64,000 nucleotides of DNA from Scatophagus argus (GCF_020382885.2 NC_058494.1:10434001-10498000); one strand, 5' to 3'. Shown: positions 1-18,830, counted from the first letter of the stretch. Numbers and translations are program-made. Notes: a model not told the origin generated them from the letters alone.

Positions 1-640
1 GAGTACATTCGTTGATGATTTCATACGCTCTCCATTAAAACTAAATGAATAGATGGTGAGATAACGAGAGGGAGCAATGAAGAGAGACTTCTCATCTCAT
101 TAAAAACTTGTTATCTTCAGTTCTCACTCAGAGCTCTCGCCTTGCTTCTCTCACCTCCAAATTTCTCAGACAAGTACACAAATATACGCACACAGTGCAA
201 ATGCCTGCAAGTATATATACAGTACATATGCACTCATACATATGAGAGCATTTACAGCGTACAGAGTGCACGAGTTTACATGAGTGCACACACACACACA
301 AACACTCACACATACATATACAGATGGCAAAGTTTAGTCATGATTCAGTAACACTGTAAAAGTCAGGCACATTCTCCAACACTTTAATAACATTGCCGCC
401 TCTAACCTCTAACATCTCGCCACATACACCCTGACACACACACGCACACCACCACAGTTGGGTATTAATTCGTATTAAATATGAACAGAATATAACAGGA
501 TCAAAGTTGGGTAAACTTATGGTTTATACTGATGATTTAAATTTTCAGTAGCTATACAGACACCTTTAAGGTTTTGGAGCACCAGTATAAACAAGTGATT
601 CAATGGACTGGATGGAGGGAAGGGAAAAAAAATTGTGAAA

Positions 641-660
641 ACACACACACACACACACAC
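641..660. repeat. (AC)n microsatellite
   Basis: About ten AC units just 3' of the calcyon stop codon. The rest of 1-724 holds scattered CA-rich sequence and an ATTAAA-like signal (minus strand, near 383) that could end caly transcripts. No gene is visible there. Confidence 0.9.
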
Positions 661-724
661 AATAACCTATGTTACCTCCCCATCATCATTTCCTCCTCTA
701 ACACCTGCATTTCTGTCAGCCTCT

Positions 725-5371
<4,647 letters not shown>

Positions 5372-5639
5372 CTAGTTTGAGTTGCAGTGCTAGACTGCTG
5401 GTCCTCCTCCCTGGTCCAGACTGAAATATTTCAGCATCTGTTAACATAAGTGCCTTAACATTACTTCAGGCCCTGGAGCAACAGACTTTTCGGAGGCCCT
5501 CCGTGTCACTGCAGGTAACAGCCGCCTGTCAGTGCTGTAGAAGTCTGATGTGTCTCCAGCACCTCTACTCCTCCTCTTCCCTCTACTGCAGCGAACGGTC
5601 AACATCTTTAATTCTTTAATTCTTAAATTATTCTGTTTT

Positions 5640-5768
5640 CTTACTTTAATTTGTCTGACATTAATGGCATTCATAGTGGAAAGCAAAAGAGGAATTTCAC
5701 TGAGCAGAGAACTTGTTTCTTTACTGTGCATATGACAATAAATGCTTTGAATCTCTTTGAATCTTAAG
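5640..5768 (+). repeat. Probable LINE-type 3' tail
   Basis: The segment ends in GTGCATATGACAATAAA followed by repeats of the TTTGAATC kind. This 3' terminus recurs in teleost retroelements. It lies between the caly coding exon and its leader exon. The rest of the 5.2-8.7 kb intron shows only AT-rich non-coding sequence. Confidence 0.4.
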
Positions 5769-8733
5769 CAGTATTGTGGTCTTCTTTCGTGTGTTTATAC
5801 TTGGTTGGTATGTGCATGTTTTATCTGGAAACTAAACTGTAATTAACATGATTTACAGATAGAGTATGGACTATATAATATACTGCAATAACACTAATGC
5901 CTCTGCATGATTCTATCAGGTCTGCGCTGATTTTATCAGCTCCCTAAACTATAATCGATCCATTTCTTTTCACCAATTTAAATATCTTTAAAATGGTCAC
6001 CTTTTGGCTTGTTTTTGACTGCCACCTCTGCCTCTTTTCTCTACTCCTCAGCCTGTCTTCTGTCCTCCTCTACAGCAGCAGAGGGGTCTCTACTCGCTCT
6101 GACAAATTAGAAAACATGGAAAATATATATAGCATATTTTTTCCTACACTACAGTGTGCTGACCCGCACAGAAAACCTCTGTGACTTTTCTGGCCCAAGG
6201 GAAGTCACGGAGGTTGCTCATGGCAGCAGCATGTACATTTTTTTTAAGCTGACGTCTTGTGAGGCCCCAAATAAGCCCAGGGTCTGTGACTGGAGCCCCG
6301 AGAAGCCTTTGCATTAAGGCACTGCTAGCAATGAAATTGCCAAAAATGTTATACAGACATTCATGGTGTCCAGAGGGTGAATTCTAGTGACCTTCAGTCC
6401 CCTGACTTTTCTTCTACCACCATGACACAAATGTCACCATGAGGTTGACATATGTCTTAACAAAAGTTCGCTGGCTTGCCCAGACTTCTGTAACCTCATG
6501 AATTGTAATATCTTTGCTGATCATCATCATTACAAATTCCTGTGTAAAACTAATGACTTTCCCATCAGCTACACTTGTATGTTATGTTTAGTTCTAATTA
6601 ACAAATGTTAGCATGCTAACACATTAAACTAAAATGTTGAACAGAGTAAGCATTCTAATTGCTAAACACCAGCATGTCAGCATTGTCACTATAGGCATCA
6701 TGTTAGTATTTAGCTCAGAACACTGCTGTGCCTAAGTAAAGCCTAACAGAGCTGCTAGCTTGGCTGTAGACTTTTATTCTTATTTGCCTGATAAATCAGA
6801 TTATAAATACGATCTATAAAAATCTTATAAAAAAGTGTAAAAATGAAGATTTGCTCTTTCACGTTATGTGTCGGATTATTACTTGGCTGGGTGCAGTCTT
6901 CAGTCTTCTGTAACTGCAAATATCTTCATAGGGAAGCCTGCTCTCCTCCTGTTTGTCCAACTCGACAGTCTAGAGTAAACATGCTTCATAACTACTGTGT
7001 ATAATTAATCTTGTATATCTCAGCCCCATTACTTCCTCTAAATTCTGGTCTTTAATGTTTGTCATCAAGTGTAACTCTTCACCAACACAACGCTGCACAC
7101 CTCTTTGTTCTGATAATGATTTTTTTTTTTTTTTATCAAATGATCATCTAAATGTGGAAGAAAGAGGTGAGGATCCACTTATCTCATTCACGCAGTGCAA
7201 CACAACACCTTCCCTCAGCCAAGGAACCCATGGGCCCCACTGACGCCATTGACTCACAATGATTCTCGCCTACACAGTGCAGGAGACGAAAAGCTACAGT
7301 ATTTATGCACAGGAAGCACAGGAAATGTGCTCCTGATAAAGGAAATACAGAATTATGAAATTTAAATTATTTATTAATTATTAAATTATTAAAATTTAAG
7401 GCTCATCCACATCCACTGTGAAAACATGATCTACTAAAAAAAAGCAAATACATACTGTGAGAACATTATGTGATAATGTTGATTAATTTTAGGTTTTGAT
7501 TTTCTTTTCTGTTGCTTAAGAAACACACCACAGCATGCTCCCACTGAACGTTCACAAATCTTAAAAACTAAAGTGAAATCTGGACATTTGACAGCACATA
7601 CAACCTATGACCAAGTCAATTAAATACTAGTGCAAAAATAATCACCTTTAAATTGTGTGGAAGAAGCTGTATCTTGCACGACAGCAGAACTATCATGTAG
7701 GATACATAGTGCTCATATTTTAAACAGTTAAAGTACAGCTTTTCTCGAGTGTATTACTCAAGACCACATTCGCATTGTCGTTGGTGTCCTCGTTGAGTGA
7801 GTGGGTGGCTAAGTGGTCATCTGTGCTGACCACCATTTTTTTTTCCCTGGGAAGTGAAGTGTGGGTACGATGAATCATCCTGAATCTGTGATTAACAAAT
7901 GAGCCGGGTGTTGCTGTCAAAACACTCAGTGTTCCCACACTCTGACAGAATCTCATCCAGCAGCTGCATGACGGCTGTGAAGGACATCTTTTAAATGCAC
8001 ATTTTAACTTTTTATATCAGCCAAGTGCCATGTTTCTACTGTTTCATTTATCATCTTCATAATTTGACATAGGCCTATGTTTATGAACTGTTAGGACAGG
8101 GAAGAGGCAGCTTTGGTATGGGTATTTGAATAGGTGAGAGTGGGCTGTTTGTGCCTGTGCCTCTCAAGTTCTTCAGGGCTCACTGGTCATGCATATCCCA
8201 ACTTGCTGCATTGAAGACAGCTGCGACAAGGCACACAGGCTGAGTAACCGTGCAGGAGTCTGAGAGCAGAGAGCCTCCAACAGCCACACATAAGTCACAT
8301 CTAATCACGGATCTGAATCGAGTAATATTCCAGCCCGTGATGACCGTTTTTGCATTTGATGATCTGATTATCTTAAATCTCACACGGTACATTTTCTACT
8401 TGTTGTTGACAAGTATAGCCTAAAGCCGTGAGGACAATCGGCTTATCTAACTGTAGCCTTATATAATGTGGAGGTAGCGCAAATTACACCATCATTCAGC
8501 AGGTCACAGAAACATGGCTAACACACAGCTAGAGATGAGATGCTCGTCCATTCATTCCTTAAAGCTCCTTAATGAATAGGCTAGCCAGCACCAATTCACT
8601 TCACCATGTGAAGACATAACGCTCCCGTACAGACAGAAGGAGATATCCCGCAGCGGGACGGGCTCTCGTTAGCCGCAAACACATCAGTCTAAAATACAAA
8701 CTGTCTTATGGAAAAGACTATATAAACTTACCG

Positions 8734-8890
8734 TGGCTTTCCGTGCTCTCCTGTCGCCCGTGGATGGGAACGGACCTCACTGATGCTGACGGGGACTCGC
8801 TGTGAACGCCGGTTGCCGTGGTGATGTGTGATTCACGGCAGGACTGCGCATGTAATTGAGCCTGGAGCGGCTCCGTCCTCCTCCGGAGGA
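8734..8890 (-). other. caly: Probable 5' untranslated first exon and promoter of caly
   Basis: On the minus strand a strong splice donor (AAAGCCACG followed by gtaagttt) sits at 8734, at the end of a CpG-richer stretch with no long reading frame. The next exon downstream on this strand is the one carrying the calcyon start codon, so this is the natural leader exon. An acceptor for that coding exon lies between about 5140 and 5175, where several AGs are possible. The upstream limit of about 8890 is a guess from base composition. Confidence 0.5.
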
Positions 8891-10539
8891 AACTGGCAGC
8901 TCAGCGTGAATGCGCATTTTAACGCGGCTCACAGGGATCGTGGCTGATCAGGAAATCGCGTCTCGTCTCTCGTCTGCGAAAAATAATCATATCTTGGTTT
9001 ATCCGTGTGTTTGTCATCAGTGCGGTGAGACTCAAGAGCCTCGAGGTCTGGTTTTGTCTTGTGAGTGGAAACAAACCAGGCTGAGTTATAAACCACTGCA
9101 AAGAAGCGAAGCGAGCTCTGCATTTGAAACGTGGAAACACAGGACTGATATGGGAACAATGAAATAGAAGCCAATCACTCGGTTATAACGAGCAAAACAG
9201 CATAAACAGCATAGCGGCAGGCCATATCTTATTATGCAAATTGATCATTATGGCCAACCCAAACTAAAAATAACCCCGGCCTGCACGGCACAGTAACTAC
9301 TTCTTCTGTATTTAGAATTATTTGAGGATTATTTGGTTGCTTTTTTCCTAATGATGATGTTACCTTCGGTGAATTTCGAACCGTATTAACTCCATGAAGC
9401 TTCCAGGTTTGTCAGTATTTTCCTCAAATTTGCTGTTGATTGTGTTTCTGAAACATTTTTCCACACAACAGAGCAGCATGTGCTTGTGTGTCTGCCGACT
9501 CCAGTGGTTGGAAGAAACTTGTGTAATTTACTTCAGCGGAGTTTTGAGGTAGGCCTTCTTCTACCCGACTGGATTATTTTCACCAAGTTTGCACTTTTTT
9601 TTACTACTCTGCATTTATTTGACAGCTAGGCCTAGTTGCTGGCTACGGTAGCACTCCTCCCATTCTAGAATATCTAACATAAATATTCAGCCCTGATAAA
9701 TGGGTTATAACACATTAAAATGATACAAAGATACAGGCTATATTAATAAAAAAAACTTCAATCTTCCAACATACAAGATGTCGTGTGCAATAAACTATTT
9801 GTTGCATGTTCACATACTGCTTAATGCTGCACTAAAAGCATAGGACTCACCTATAAAATGACTACTTAACAACAGGTCATATAAAGTAGGTACAACGAAC
9901 AAGTTCAAGTTCTGCTCATACATCATTTTTCAGTAATCATGTAAGGGGCCAAGCGGCATTAAGAATTGACTACTTTCACTTGTTTCCTCTGAGGTACTAT
10001 TTAATTGAAAGACCTCATAGGTCTTCCACCACTGGCTGAAGAGACACTCCAAGTGAGTTAATTTTTTTTTAAAACCCAAGCTGCTGTGAGTTTTCATTGG
10101 TGATAACTCTAGATGAAATATAAATATTCTTGATATCTTACTGTTTTATACACACTTACCTGTAACTTAGCCTTGCAATAATTAGCATTTTTGTAATGGC
10201 TGAGAGCTTCCCTCCAACGTCAGATAAAGTTCTCTGGCTGAATAACCTAAGTTTGTAATGATGGACAGAAGGTCAAAGGGCAGCAGACATGCTGTAGCTC
10301 AGTTACCTTTAACCTCCTAACAGAAATCCCGTGACCTGGATGACCCGAGGAGTCTTCAAAGACATATTTAAGCATTTGTGTAATTCTGGGTTATTTACTC
10401 CTGAATCAAAGGCGTCTTGCTGTGAGGAAGAGTTCGGTGAAGCAGCTTATTGAGGAGTTTTCATCCATGGTGATGTGATTCAGTGAAGGTGAGGAGGAGA
10501 TGATATGCAAAGACAGAGATACTTTTGAGTATTTATTCA

Positions 10540-10540
<1 letters not shown>

Positions 10541-10589
<49 letters not shown>
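10541..10589. repeat. Compound (GT)n(GA)n microsatellite
   Basis: Ten GT units followed directly by about fourteen GA units. The surrounding intergenic stretch (about 8.9-13.2 kb) contains no recognisable gene; its open frames are short and unlike known families. Confidence 0.95.
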
Positions 10590-13200
10590 CAGAGAATGAT
10601 GTGTTGGAGAATGAGTGGGAAGAAGGAGCCAGACTTGTCTGCAGATTTAGATCAACCTTTTCATGCAATGAGGACCCATGCTGTTTTCCTCTTTGGCTCT
10701 GAATGACTGTATGAATTCATTAAGCCTTTAGTGGAGCACTCTTCCAAAAATCAGCACCGAAACAGCCCACGCCCCCCTGCCAAACCATCAATTGGGCCTA
10801 CATTTATTATTTTGACCTTTCCTTTGCGGGAGAGTGACATCAAAGTGGATTCTCCACTCATTCCTCTGTAAGGAGACAGAGGTGTCGTCCTCTCAGTGTG
10901 AGAGGCAGACTGTTGTCACTGAAGAAGAGATACGGAGTCTGGGTCAACCTAATTAAAATGAGAATCAATTAGGCTGCGATGTATGGAAGAAAAACTGGGT
11001 GAAACCAGGCATGTTGATGTGTGGCTATGTTCAAATCTGTGTGACATTCTAATAGTTTGATGAATTCGCATGTTCAAATTGGTCATAAAAATAATAATAA
11101 TGCTAACGATAATAAATCCACTGAACACCATTTGTCATATGTTCCATACAAAGCATATTTTATCTTTTTTTAAACAGTTTACTATATAAGATAATGTAGT
11201 TAACGGTTATTTATGCTCCCTTCAATCCATTCAGTTTTCCAGGGATGCACTATAAGAAGAAAATATTCTACAGTTACTCAAGCAACACCAAACCTTTGCT
11301 GTAATTAGTTTTGTTTTACAGTGTGAGTTTTGAAATTTGAAGGAGAAACCAAAATATCAAATGACAAGTTCAGCTACATCTTCAAAATTATAGCTAAAAA
11401 TGCATGAATTTTTGGTATCTGGTAAAATTATTTTAACGTTTAAGAAGAGAAGAAGCTGGTGAATTTTTAGCTCTCCTGTCACATATATAAATGTGGCGAC
11501 TCCACAAGCTCCTACTGCAATTCCCTCTCACTCAGAAACACTCCGACTGTGCATTTGTGGTCAAAGGAAAAAGATCAGACATTGGTGTTCGCACTAAACA
11601 GAAGCACAGTGCTTCCCTGAGCCTCTGATGGCTTTCTTTACACCGCCATTAACTTTCACTACTAATCTGTATTTTTTAATTTTATGTTCTGTTTCATGTT
11701 ATTGGAATAAGTTATTTTTTGAGTCATTACTTTATTTAAATAGGTCTCATGCTGCTCCTCATCACGTTAAACCCTTCTTTACACAGTAGCTCCTGTACTG
11801 GCTGCTCCGCTGTTCGTATTTCAGTTACCTCCTCTCTGGGTTCAACAGAGCCTTGACTGTCTGTGTCTTCCCTCCTCGGCAGAAAAGTCACCTTCGAAAC
11901 AACATCACCCTTTTCCTGCTTAAGAGTGTAACCTCGGCACGCCGGCATCTGTCCCTCTCAGTTTAATCCCGCTGCCTGCGCGGCAGTCGCTCCTCATCCT
12001 GAGGCACATTTTAAAGGCCGTGGTGGCTGATTCTTCTCTTGCTTTTGAAATAAGACGACTCAGGCTAATTTACTTGCACTTAAAATTCTAAATACAAGTA
12101 ACGCCATCATATTTAAAATGTGTGGTGTGTGACAACAAAAAGAGTACAAGACATTATATGGAAATGTAAAGTGTGATGTAATGTGGACTATATTGTCATT
12201 TTACCACAGTGTTTCTAAACCCTCATTGCATTATTATTTATAATTGTCTTTTATTTTCTTAACAAATAGTAATTATGCTTGACCAGAGAACTCTAATTTG
12301 TTTGCATTCATTTGATGTTTTTCTTGTATGAAATTGAAATTTTCATATCTTTTATTTCCACTCAAAAACTAATAGTTTTGATTGATTTGCTGTCTATATT
12401 ATGACTGCTGCACATTTTTCGATTCACCTCATAATGTGAGGACCAGTTAGGGATTTTCTTCTTTTAACTGTGACCACTCACTACAATATAAACTGCTGTT
12501 AATTGTTGTTTATGTTCTGTCAAAACTGGAACTTGAGTGGGGAGTTTAAAACCAGAAATTTGACAAAACAAAACAAAACAAAAAAGTTAAAGAGTTTCCA
12601 AACTTAAAACAGATATTCATATAGCAGTAACGTCTTTCCATGACATGTTCATAAACTTGGTCTCTTTTGAATCAAATTTGAAGAGGCCAGAAGCAGCAAG
12701 TTGACAAAGCTACTGAAGAGCCGACAGCTTTACCAACAGAGCCATCTAGTGTCCATTTAAACACATAACCACTCCGGCAGAGCCTGAGCCCAACAACAGA
12801 GGCCGAGCTTCTGCCGCTGCAGCTTTGGTTTAATGTTTCAGGTTCAACCAATGAACACATTCACTGTGTTTTCTGCCTTAACAGGACATTCTGCCATGAG
12901 CAAATCACAGTCTGTTGATGATATCTGAACGTTACGACAAAAACTGAAAAACTCTGTGAGACACAATTGATTTTTAAAGTTAACAAACAAAATAAAAGAA
13001 TAGAATAGAAGGCTGTGGTTTTAATGTTGTGTTCTGTGTTATGTGTCTTATTGTTTTCATTTTTTTTTTTTTTGCTGTCTTTTAATCCCTTTTAACCTGA
13101 TGATTTTATGACTTATGACCTTTTATTTTATTGCCACTTTGACACACACTGTAAGCTAGATTCTGAAAAGTGCTATAAAAATTACTACTACTAATAATAA

Positions 13201-13249
13201 CTATTATTATTATTATTATTATTGTTATTATCATTATTATTATTATTAT
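13201..13249. repeat. (TTA)n microsatellite
   Basis: Imperfect ATT triplet array in AT-rich intergenic DNA. Confidence 0.95.
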
Positions 13250-13429
13250 GTTTTGTTGGTGGTCATATCAGGTATTAATGATGAAAATAGTATTTAACAT
13301 ACACACAGTATACAACATACATAATACAAAAGTATTGGGATATTGGGATGGGTCTGATTTTCAGGTCAGGTGTCCCAGTACTTTGGTGTATATAGTGTAA
13401 TAAATGAATTTCATAAATTATATCTTAGC

Positions 13430-13751
13430 ACAGGCTAAGGTTTGAATCCCGGTCTGGGCCCTTCTATGTGGAGTTTGCATGTTCTCCTTGTGCCTGCGTG
13501 GGTTTTCTCCGGGTATTCCGGCTTCCTCCCACAATACCAAAAACATGCACATTAGGTTAATTGGCTACTCTAAATTGCCCCTAGGTGTGAGTGTGAGAGT
13601 GTGTGGTTGTCTGTCTTTGTGTGTTGGCCCTGCGATTGACTGGCGACCAGTCCAGGGTGTACCCCGCCTCTCGCCCGTAGTCAGCTGGGATAGGCTCCAG
13701 CTCCCCCACGACCCTGACGGATAAGCGTTATAGAAAATGGATGGATGGATA
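13430..13751 (+). mobile_element. Non-LTR retroelement 3' end, RTE/Rex3-like, with GGAT tail
   Basis: The stretch contains GGAGTTTGCATGTTCTCC, the GGTTTTCTCCGGGTA block, TGGCGACCAGTCCAGGGT and a terminal (GGAT)n run. This combination is very common in teleost genomes and its GATG-type tail is the kind reported for Rex3/RTE elements. No intact reading frame is present, so this is a 5'-truncated copy or a SINE that borrowed the tail. Family name is from memory. Confidence 0.7.
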
Positions 13752-15185
13752 TCTTAGCACAACATCTCTTCATCTGGAAGAGATAACGGGTAAGATATGA
13801 ATAATGACAGGCTAACAATTAGATATAAATTCATAGCCTACATAAAGGCTAGAACTGACACAAACAAAGTACTAAACAGCCAAATGAATTTGTACTAAGG
13901 ACTTACAAACACTGTTAAATATTAAATGTTACCAAATAAATAATGATGCTGTGCAAATAATCACACGGACAGATTTATTGAAAAGTCAGTTCAGTAACTG
14001 GTTATTGAGTTGTCCTGCAGATGCCAGGACCCTTAAAGGGGAATTCAACACTGATAAACAAGAGAGCATTATTAAAGTCTAAGCTCACTAATTTTCAACA
14101 CAGATACCATTAAAAAGTTTTACAGACTTGAGTACAGCACAATCTTACAGTAGCTTTAGTGGGGATCCTTCTGATTCAACCACTCTCTAAGTTTCCAGTG
14201 TGAATGCAGTCAAAGTTCAGTGTGTCAACTATGGTACAAAATTTGTATTGGAGTATTTTCAGCTTTGGGGCAGTTACACTTACTTAGCTCTGGATATTTT
14301 GAAGAATTTTCCCTCCGAGATAAATAAAGGAATTCTGAATCTGATTATTTGAAAAGAATTACTTACTCAAGCTGAGTACAAAGACACCACATTGTGCACA
14401 GGAAAACCTAAATTAACTGTGATTAGACAGTCTGAAGGACACTCACAGTTCAGAGTGTTAAGTTAACCACCATGATTCACATTTGGATAGTTATCATATA
14501 ATAAGACAGAGATTCATTTTGATGCAAAATGTACAGAACAAAGTGCAGACAGAAAATACAAACTGCCCTCTGATTTATGGCCTAAAAGTAGTCATACAAT
14601 CTCACATTTTGTAGCTTCTCGCTAATGTAACAACAGAAATAGTCATAGAAGATCAGAAGATTAAAAAGCTCATATGCTGCGGTCCACCATCTGCATCTGT
14701 GGCCATAAACCCAGTGAGAGATTGCTGAAAAAATTTCTATATAATAATTATTATTTTATGATTTATTCATTTTATAATAATTACATCATTTGATCAAAAC
14801 TAATTAGTTAAAATAAAACATTATTAGATATGATTTTGGACCGACGCACACAAAGTCATCAAACTCATTAGTCCCTCAGAGGATACATTAGTCTGAACAT
14901 AAACAAACAAACATGATGGTATTGTGTACCACAGGGACATGTTAACCCACAACTGAATTTCAGTCAAAGGTGTTAATAAGCACATCTTCACATCAACACA
15001 TGATGCAACCATTTCCCCTTTACACGTGTTATCCATGACAGGAGCAGGAACTAAAAACATTAATGTACTTGTCTGTGAAAAACAAATAGTTACAGAAGAA
15101 CAAAGATGCACCAGAAACAGTAGAAAGGACAACCCTCTGCTGCCCAACAACCTGTAAACTGCAAGGCTGTGGGACATCAGCTAGT

Positions 15186-16408
15186 CAAACAACCTGGAAG
15201 ACTTGCAATTTCCTACTTCTAAATTCACACAAAACTGAAGTTATTGTTCTGGGCCCTGAACACCTTAGAAACAAATTATCCAGTGATATAGCAATGCTAG
15301 ATGGCTTAGCCGTGGCCTCAAGCTCCACTGTAAGGAATTTAGTTAGAATTTAGTTTAGAGTTATCTTTGACCAGGACATGTCCTTTAACCCTCACATATC
15401 AAATATTTCAAAGACTGCATTCTTTCACCTCTGCAATATTGCAAAAATTAGGCACATTCTGAGTCAGAAAGATGCAGAAAAATTAGTCCATGCATTCATT
15501 ACCTCCAGACTGGATTACTGTAACTCCCTTCTATCAGACTGCACCAATAAATCTATAAAGACTCTCCAGCTAATCCAGAATGCTGCAGCAAGATTACTCA
15601 CAAGAACCAGCATGAGAACACATTGTAAGCTATTTTTCCTGTACTGGCTTCTCTACATTGGCTACCTGTAAAATTCAGGATAGATTTTAAAGTTCTTCTC
15701 TTCATATATAAAGCCCTGAACGGTCAGACACCATCCTATCTTAAAGAGTTGATAGTTCCCAATTATCCCACCAGAGCTTTACGTTCCCAAAATGCAGGGC
15801 TACTTGTGGTTCCTAGAGTCCTCAAAAGTGGATCGGGAACCAGAGCCTTTAGTTATCAAGCTCCTCTACTATGGAACCATCTTCCGGTTTCGGTTCGGGA
15901 GGCGGACACCCTCCCTGCATTTAAGAGTAGACTAAAAACTTTCCTTTTGATAAAGCTTATAGTTAGGGCTGGCCTAGGCCAGCCCCTAGTTATGCTGCTA
16001 TAGACTTAGACTGCCGGGGGTCCTCCCATGACGCACTGAGCTCTTTCTTCCGCTCCCTCTCCTTCTGCACACATTTATGTCCCCATTAATGCATATCATT
16101 AACTCCTTGTGCTTTCTCAACTTGCAGGTTCCCATGGATCGTGGATGGACCTCCTGTTGTGGTCCTGCTCTTAACCTACTGCGATTACTACTGTTTAGTT
16201 ATAATCTGTTTTAATTCTATTACTACTCTTCTGCAGCTGCTACCATTATTATTGTTACTAATATTGCTATCATAATCACTGTAGTATACTGTATACTTCA
16301 TTGTCTTTATCATTATCATTAACAGTTTCAATACTTCTGGTATTATAACTGCTGCTATGCATCTCTGCTTGTGTGCTCCTTCTCTCACACCCCATCCACC
16401 TCTCTCTC

Positions 16409-16461
<53 letters not shown>

Positions 16462-16693
16462 ACAGATGGCCGCCCATCTTGAGCCGGGGTCTGCTCCGAG
16501 GTTTCTGCCTTCTAAAAGGCAGTATTTCCTCGCCACTGTCGCCAAGTGCTTGCTCAAGGGGGAATGTTGGGTTCTCTATATTACAATTTAATTAAAGAGT
16601 TTGGTCTAGACCTGCTCTAATTGGAAAGTGTCATGAGATAACTTTTGTTGTGAATTCGCACTATATAAATAAACTGAATTGAATTGAACTGAA
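15186..16693 (+). mobile_element. L2/Maui-type LINE, 5'-truncated
   Basis: Two frames (15378-15671 and 15749-16003) read as the C-terminal part of a LINE reverse transcriptase ORF: SRLDYCNSLLSDC, LQLIQNAAARLLTRT, then RTFSYQAPLLWNHLP-like peptides. They are separated by a stop and a frame change, so the copy is dead. The 3' part carries a 20-bp palindrome (15966-15985), a (TC)n insertion and the TGAATTGAATTGAA-like terminus typical of teleost L2/Maui elements. Confidence 0.85.
16401..16458. repeat. (TC)n microsatellite
   Basis: About 29 TC units inside the 3' region of the L2-type element. It creates spurious long frames of Ser-Leu or Arg-Glu on either strand. Confidence 0.95.
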
Positions 16694-17404
16694 CATAAAG
16701 AGGGCTCGGAGAGAAACTGAGGATCTGAAAGAAAGGTAGACAATGAAGTTAATATTTGACAAAGGAGCATAATCAGCTCACAAAGGGTTATTCATTCCCC
16801 AAATTGAATTAGTTTGTGTGTCTCAACAGCACAAACTGAAATGTATTTTGGTAATAGTTATTTTAGAGAGGCTGCATTTTAGGAAGAGCCCACTGAAAAC
16901 TGGTTAAGAGTTAAATACACAGTAAACAGTGTGTAACTACTAAGCATTTTAACTCACTTAGTCCTATTCACAGCAGATATTTTGACTTGTCATTGCAGGA
17001 AAAGCATGTGTGTTACTAACAACATTAAATATGGCTCTCCTCTGTGTCCCAGTAAGTCAAGACGATAAATTAGTTGGTTCAACTAATGAATGAGAGGCGG
17101 AAGTATGTAGTTATCATCATGGATTTCACCTGTTTTTTGCCCACATGGGCAAATAACATTCTTTTCTAAGAAACTGAATATATTTAACAATGGCAGGCTA
17201 ATTAGGACTAAATATTTTTTATTTGAGAGTCCAGCCCCCACACAGTCTACTTCAAATATAGCTGATGACCCCTGACCTATACACACAGCTGCAGAATCAG
17301 CACACTGAGATGATGGGAAAATCCTCTGAACTGAACTCCACAAAACCAAAGTAACAGTCTCAAACACTTCAGGACGGTGACCACAATAACGATGCGAACC
17401 AAGA

Positions 17405-17780
17405 AGCAGCAACATACGCAGAGTGAAGAGGAAGAATCAGCTTTATTGGCAGTATATATATTTTTACATACACACACTGAATTTTTCCTCTCCATTTAAC
17501 CCATCCTTGGTTGAACACATTTGCAGCACCCAGCAAATTACATGCAGTGAAACACACAGGAAGAAGTCACAAGGCGTCCAGGGAGCACACTGGGGGTTAA
17601 GTGCCTTGCTCAAGGGCACATCAGCTGATTAAGGGGGGGGGGGGGGGGGGGGGGGGGTCCTCATTAATCCCTCCACCACACCCAAATTTTTCCTGCCCGT
17701 CCAGTGGGGGAATCAAACCGGCAACTGTCCAATCACAAGCAGCTTCTCCAACCTCTAGTCCACGGCTGCCCCTGAATCGG
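17405..17780. repeat. Interspersed repeat containing a 25-nt G run
   Basis: Begins with AGAATCAGCTTTATTGGC and contains the GTGCCTTGCTCAAGGGCAC block, both recurrent in teleost dispersed repeats. A pure poly-G run occupies 17633-17657. No coding capacity. Confidence 0.6.
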
Positions 17781-18772
17781 GAAAACCTAAATTCCAGCAC
17801 ACCTGACCGTTTGTGCGTGCTCACACACTTTTTGGATGACTTTGAAGACGCAAGGTCCAGTCCATGAAGAGCTAAAATTCTTTCAAGGGTTTGAGGAGAA
17901 ACTATTTAAGTGTTTAAGTGTGAAATAGATGAAGCAGTGGCCTAGCTGGTCCAAAAAGTCCTGTGAGGGTTAATGACGGGGGAACAGTTCAGCCCTGTCT
18001 ACATAACAAAGTGTCACTGACCCAAACACGCTTAGACGAGAGGCTTCTGTCGCTCTGTCGCTGTCTGTGTGTGAGCGTGTGTGAATGAGACGCAAATTAA
18101 AATGCTTTAGATAAAAGTGCTGTAACCCAGTGCTTCAAATAAGTTATTTTTGTTGTCATTTATCTTTGGAACTTGATTGGCTGATTCGACTTTAACTGGC
18201 ATAATGGCTTCTGCTATTTCCCAGAGCCCAGGCTGACATCTTTAATTTATTAGTTTTGTCTGATGAATAGTCTAAGAGCCAAAGCTACATTTGAAATACA
18301 ATGATATAAAAGAGGGAAAATGAGCAAATCATGTTAGTCCATTTGTGACTTCGGTGATTAAACTAAGAAACATCAAAACTGAAAACATTAAACTGCTCAG
18401 TTCAAAGACCAAATCTGAGTATGTTACCATCACCACACTAAGGACTTTAAACAATAGACTGTGGTTTTGTGCTGGTACATGTCAAACATCTTTTTCCCAC
18501 ACAACCATGACAGCAATTGTTTCAAAGTACTGCTTGAGCATCACGTACCCTTTGTCGGAAAACCACGATTGTCCCAAAGTCTCCATGTCTACAACTTGTT
18601 GCCTGAACTTGTGTGTGTTGATTACTGACGTGGCCAGACAACAGACAATGACCCCCTCAAGGCTTTCAGCACGTTGACGTGACTTAAACAAAACTTGAAA
18701 GCTTTAATAGAAAAAGTTTTCCATCAGTTTCATTAGACTAATATGTTGCATAATGTAGCAGTGGGATTAAAG

Positions 18773-18830
18773 AGGAGGAGGGAGAGGAAGAGGGAGGGAG
18801 GGGAAGAGGGAGGTGAGGAAGACGAAGAAT
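18773..18830 (+). repeat. Purine-rich GGA tract upstream of the TAAR
   Basis: A nearly pure G/A stretch built from GAGGGAG-like units ends about 120 bp before the receptor start codon. It may lie in the 5' untranslated region or core promoter. Nothing identifies a specific regulator. Confidence 0.6.

Noticed and set aside
11736-11948. 70-aa minus frame with charged composition
   Set aside because: No recognised domain, no supporting splice sites that join to another exon.
12672-12860. 62-aa minus frame and nearby moderately GC-rich segment
   Set aside because: Looks like part of a dispersed repeat, but I could not match a family confidently enough to list it.
16188-16595. Arg-Glu and Ser-Leu rich frames on both strands
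   Set aside because: Produced by the (TC)n microsatellite in the L2 tail.
17601-17867. Poly-Gly and poly-Pro frames
   Set aside because: Generated by the 25-nt G run in a dispersed repeat.
18345-18691. Overlapping 110-aa plus and 69-aa minus frames upstream of the TAAR
   Set aside because: Opposite frames overlap, no family motifs, no plausible splice or promoter context.
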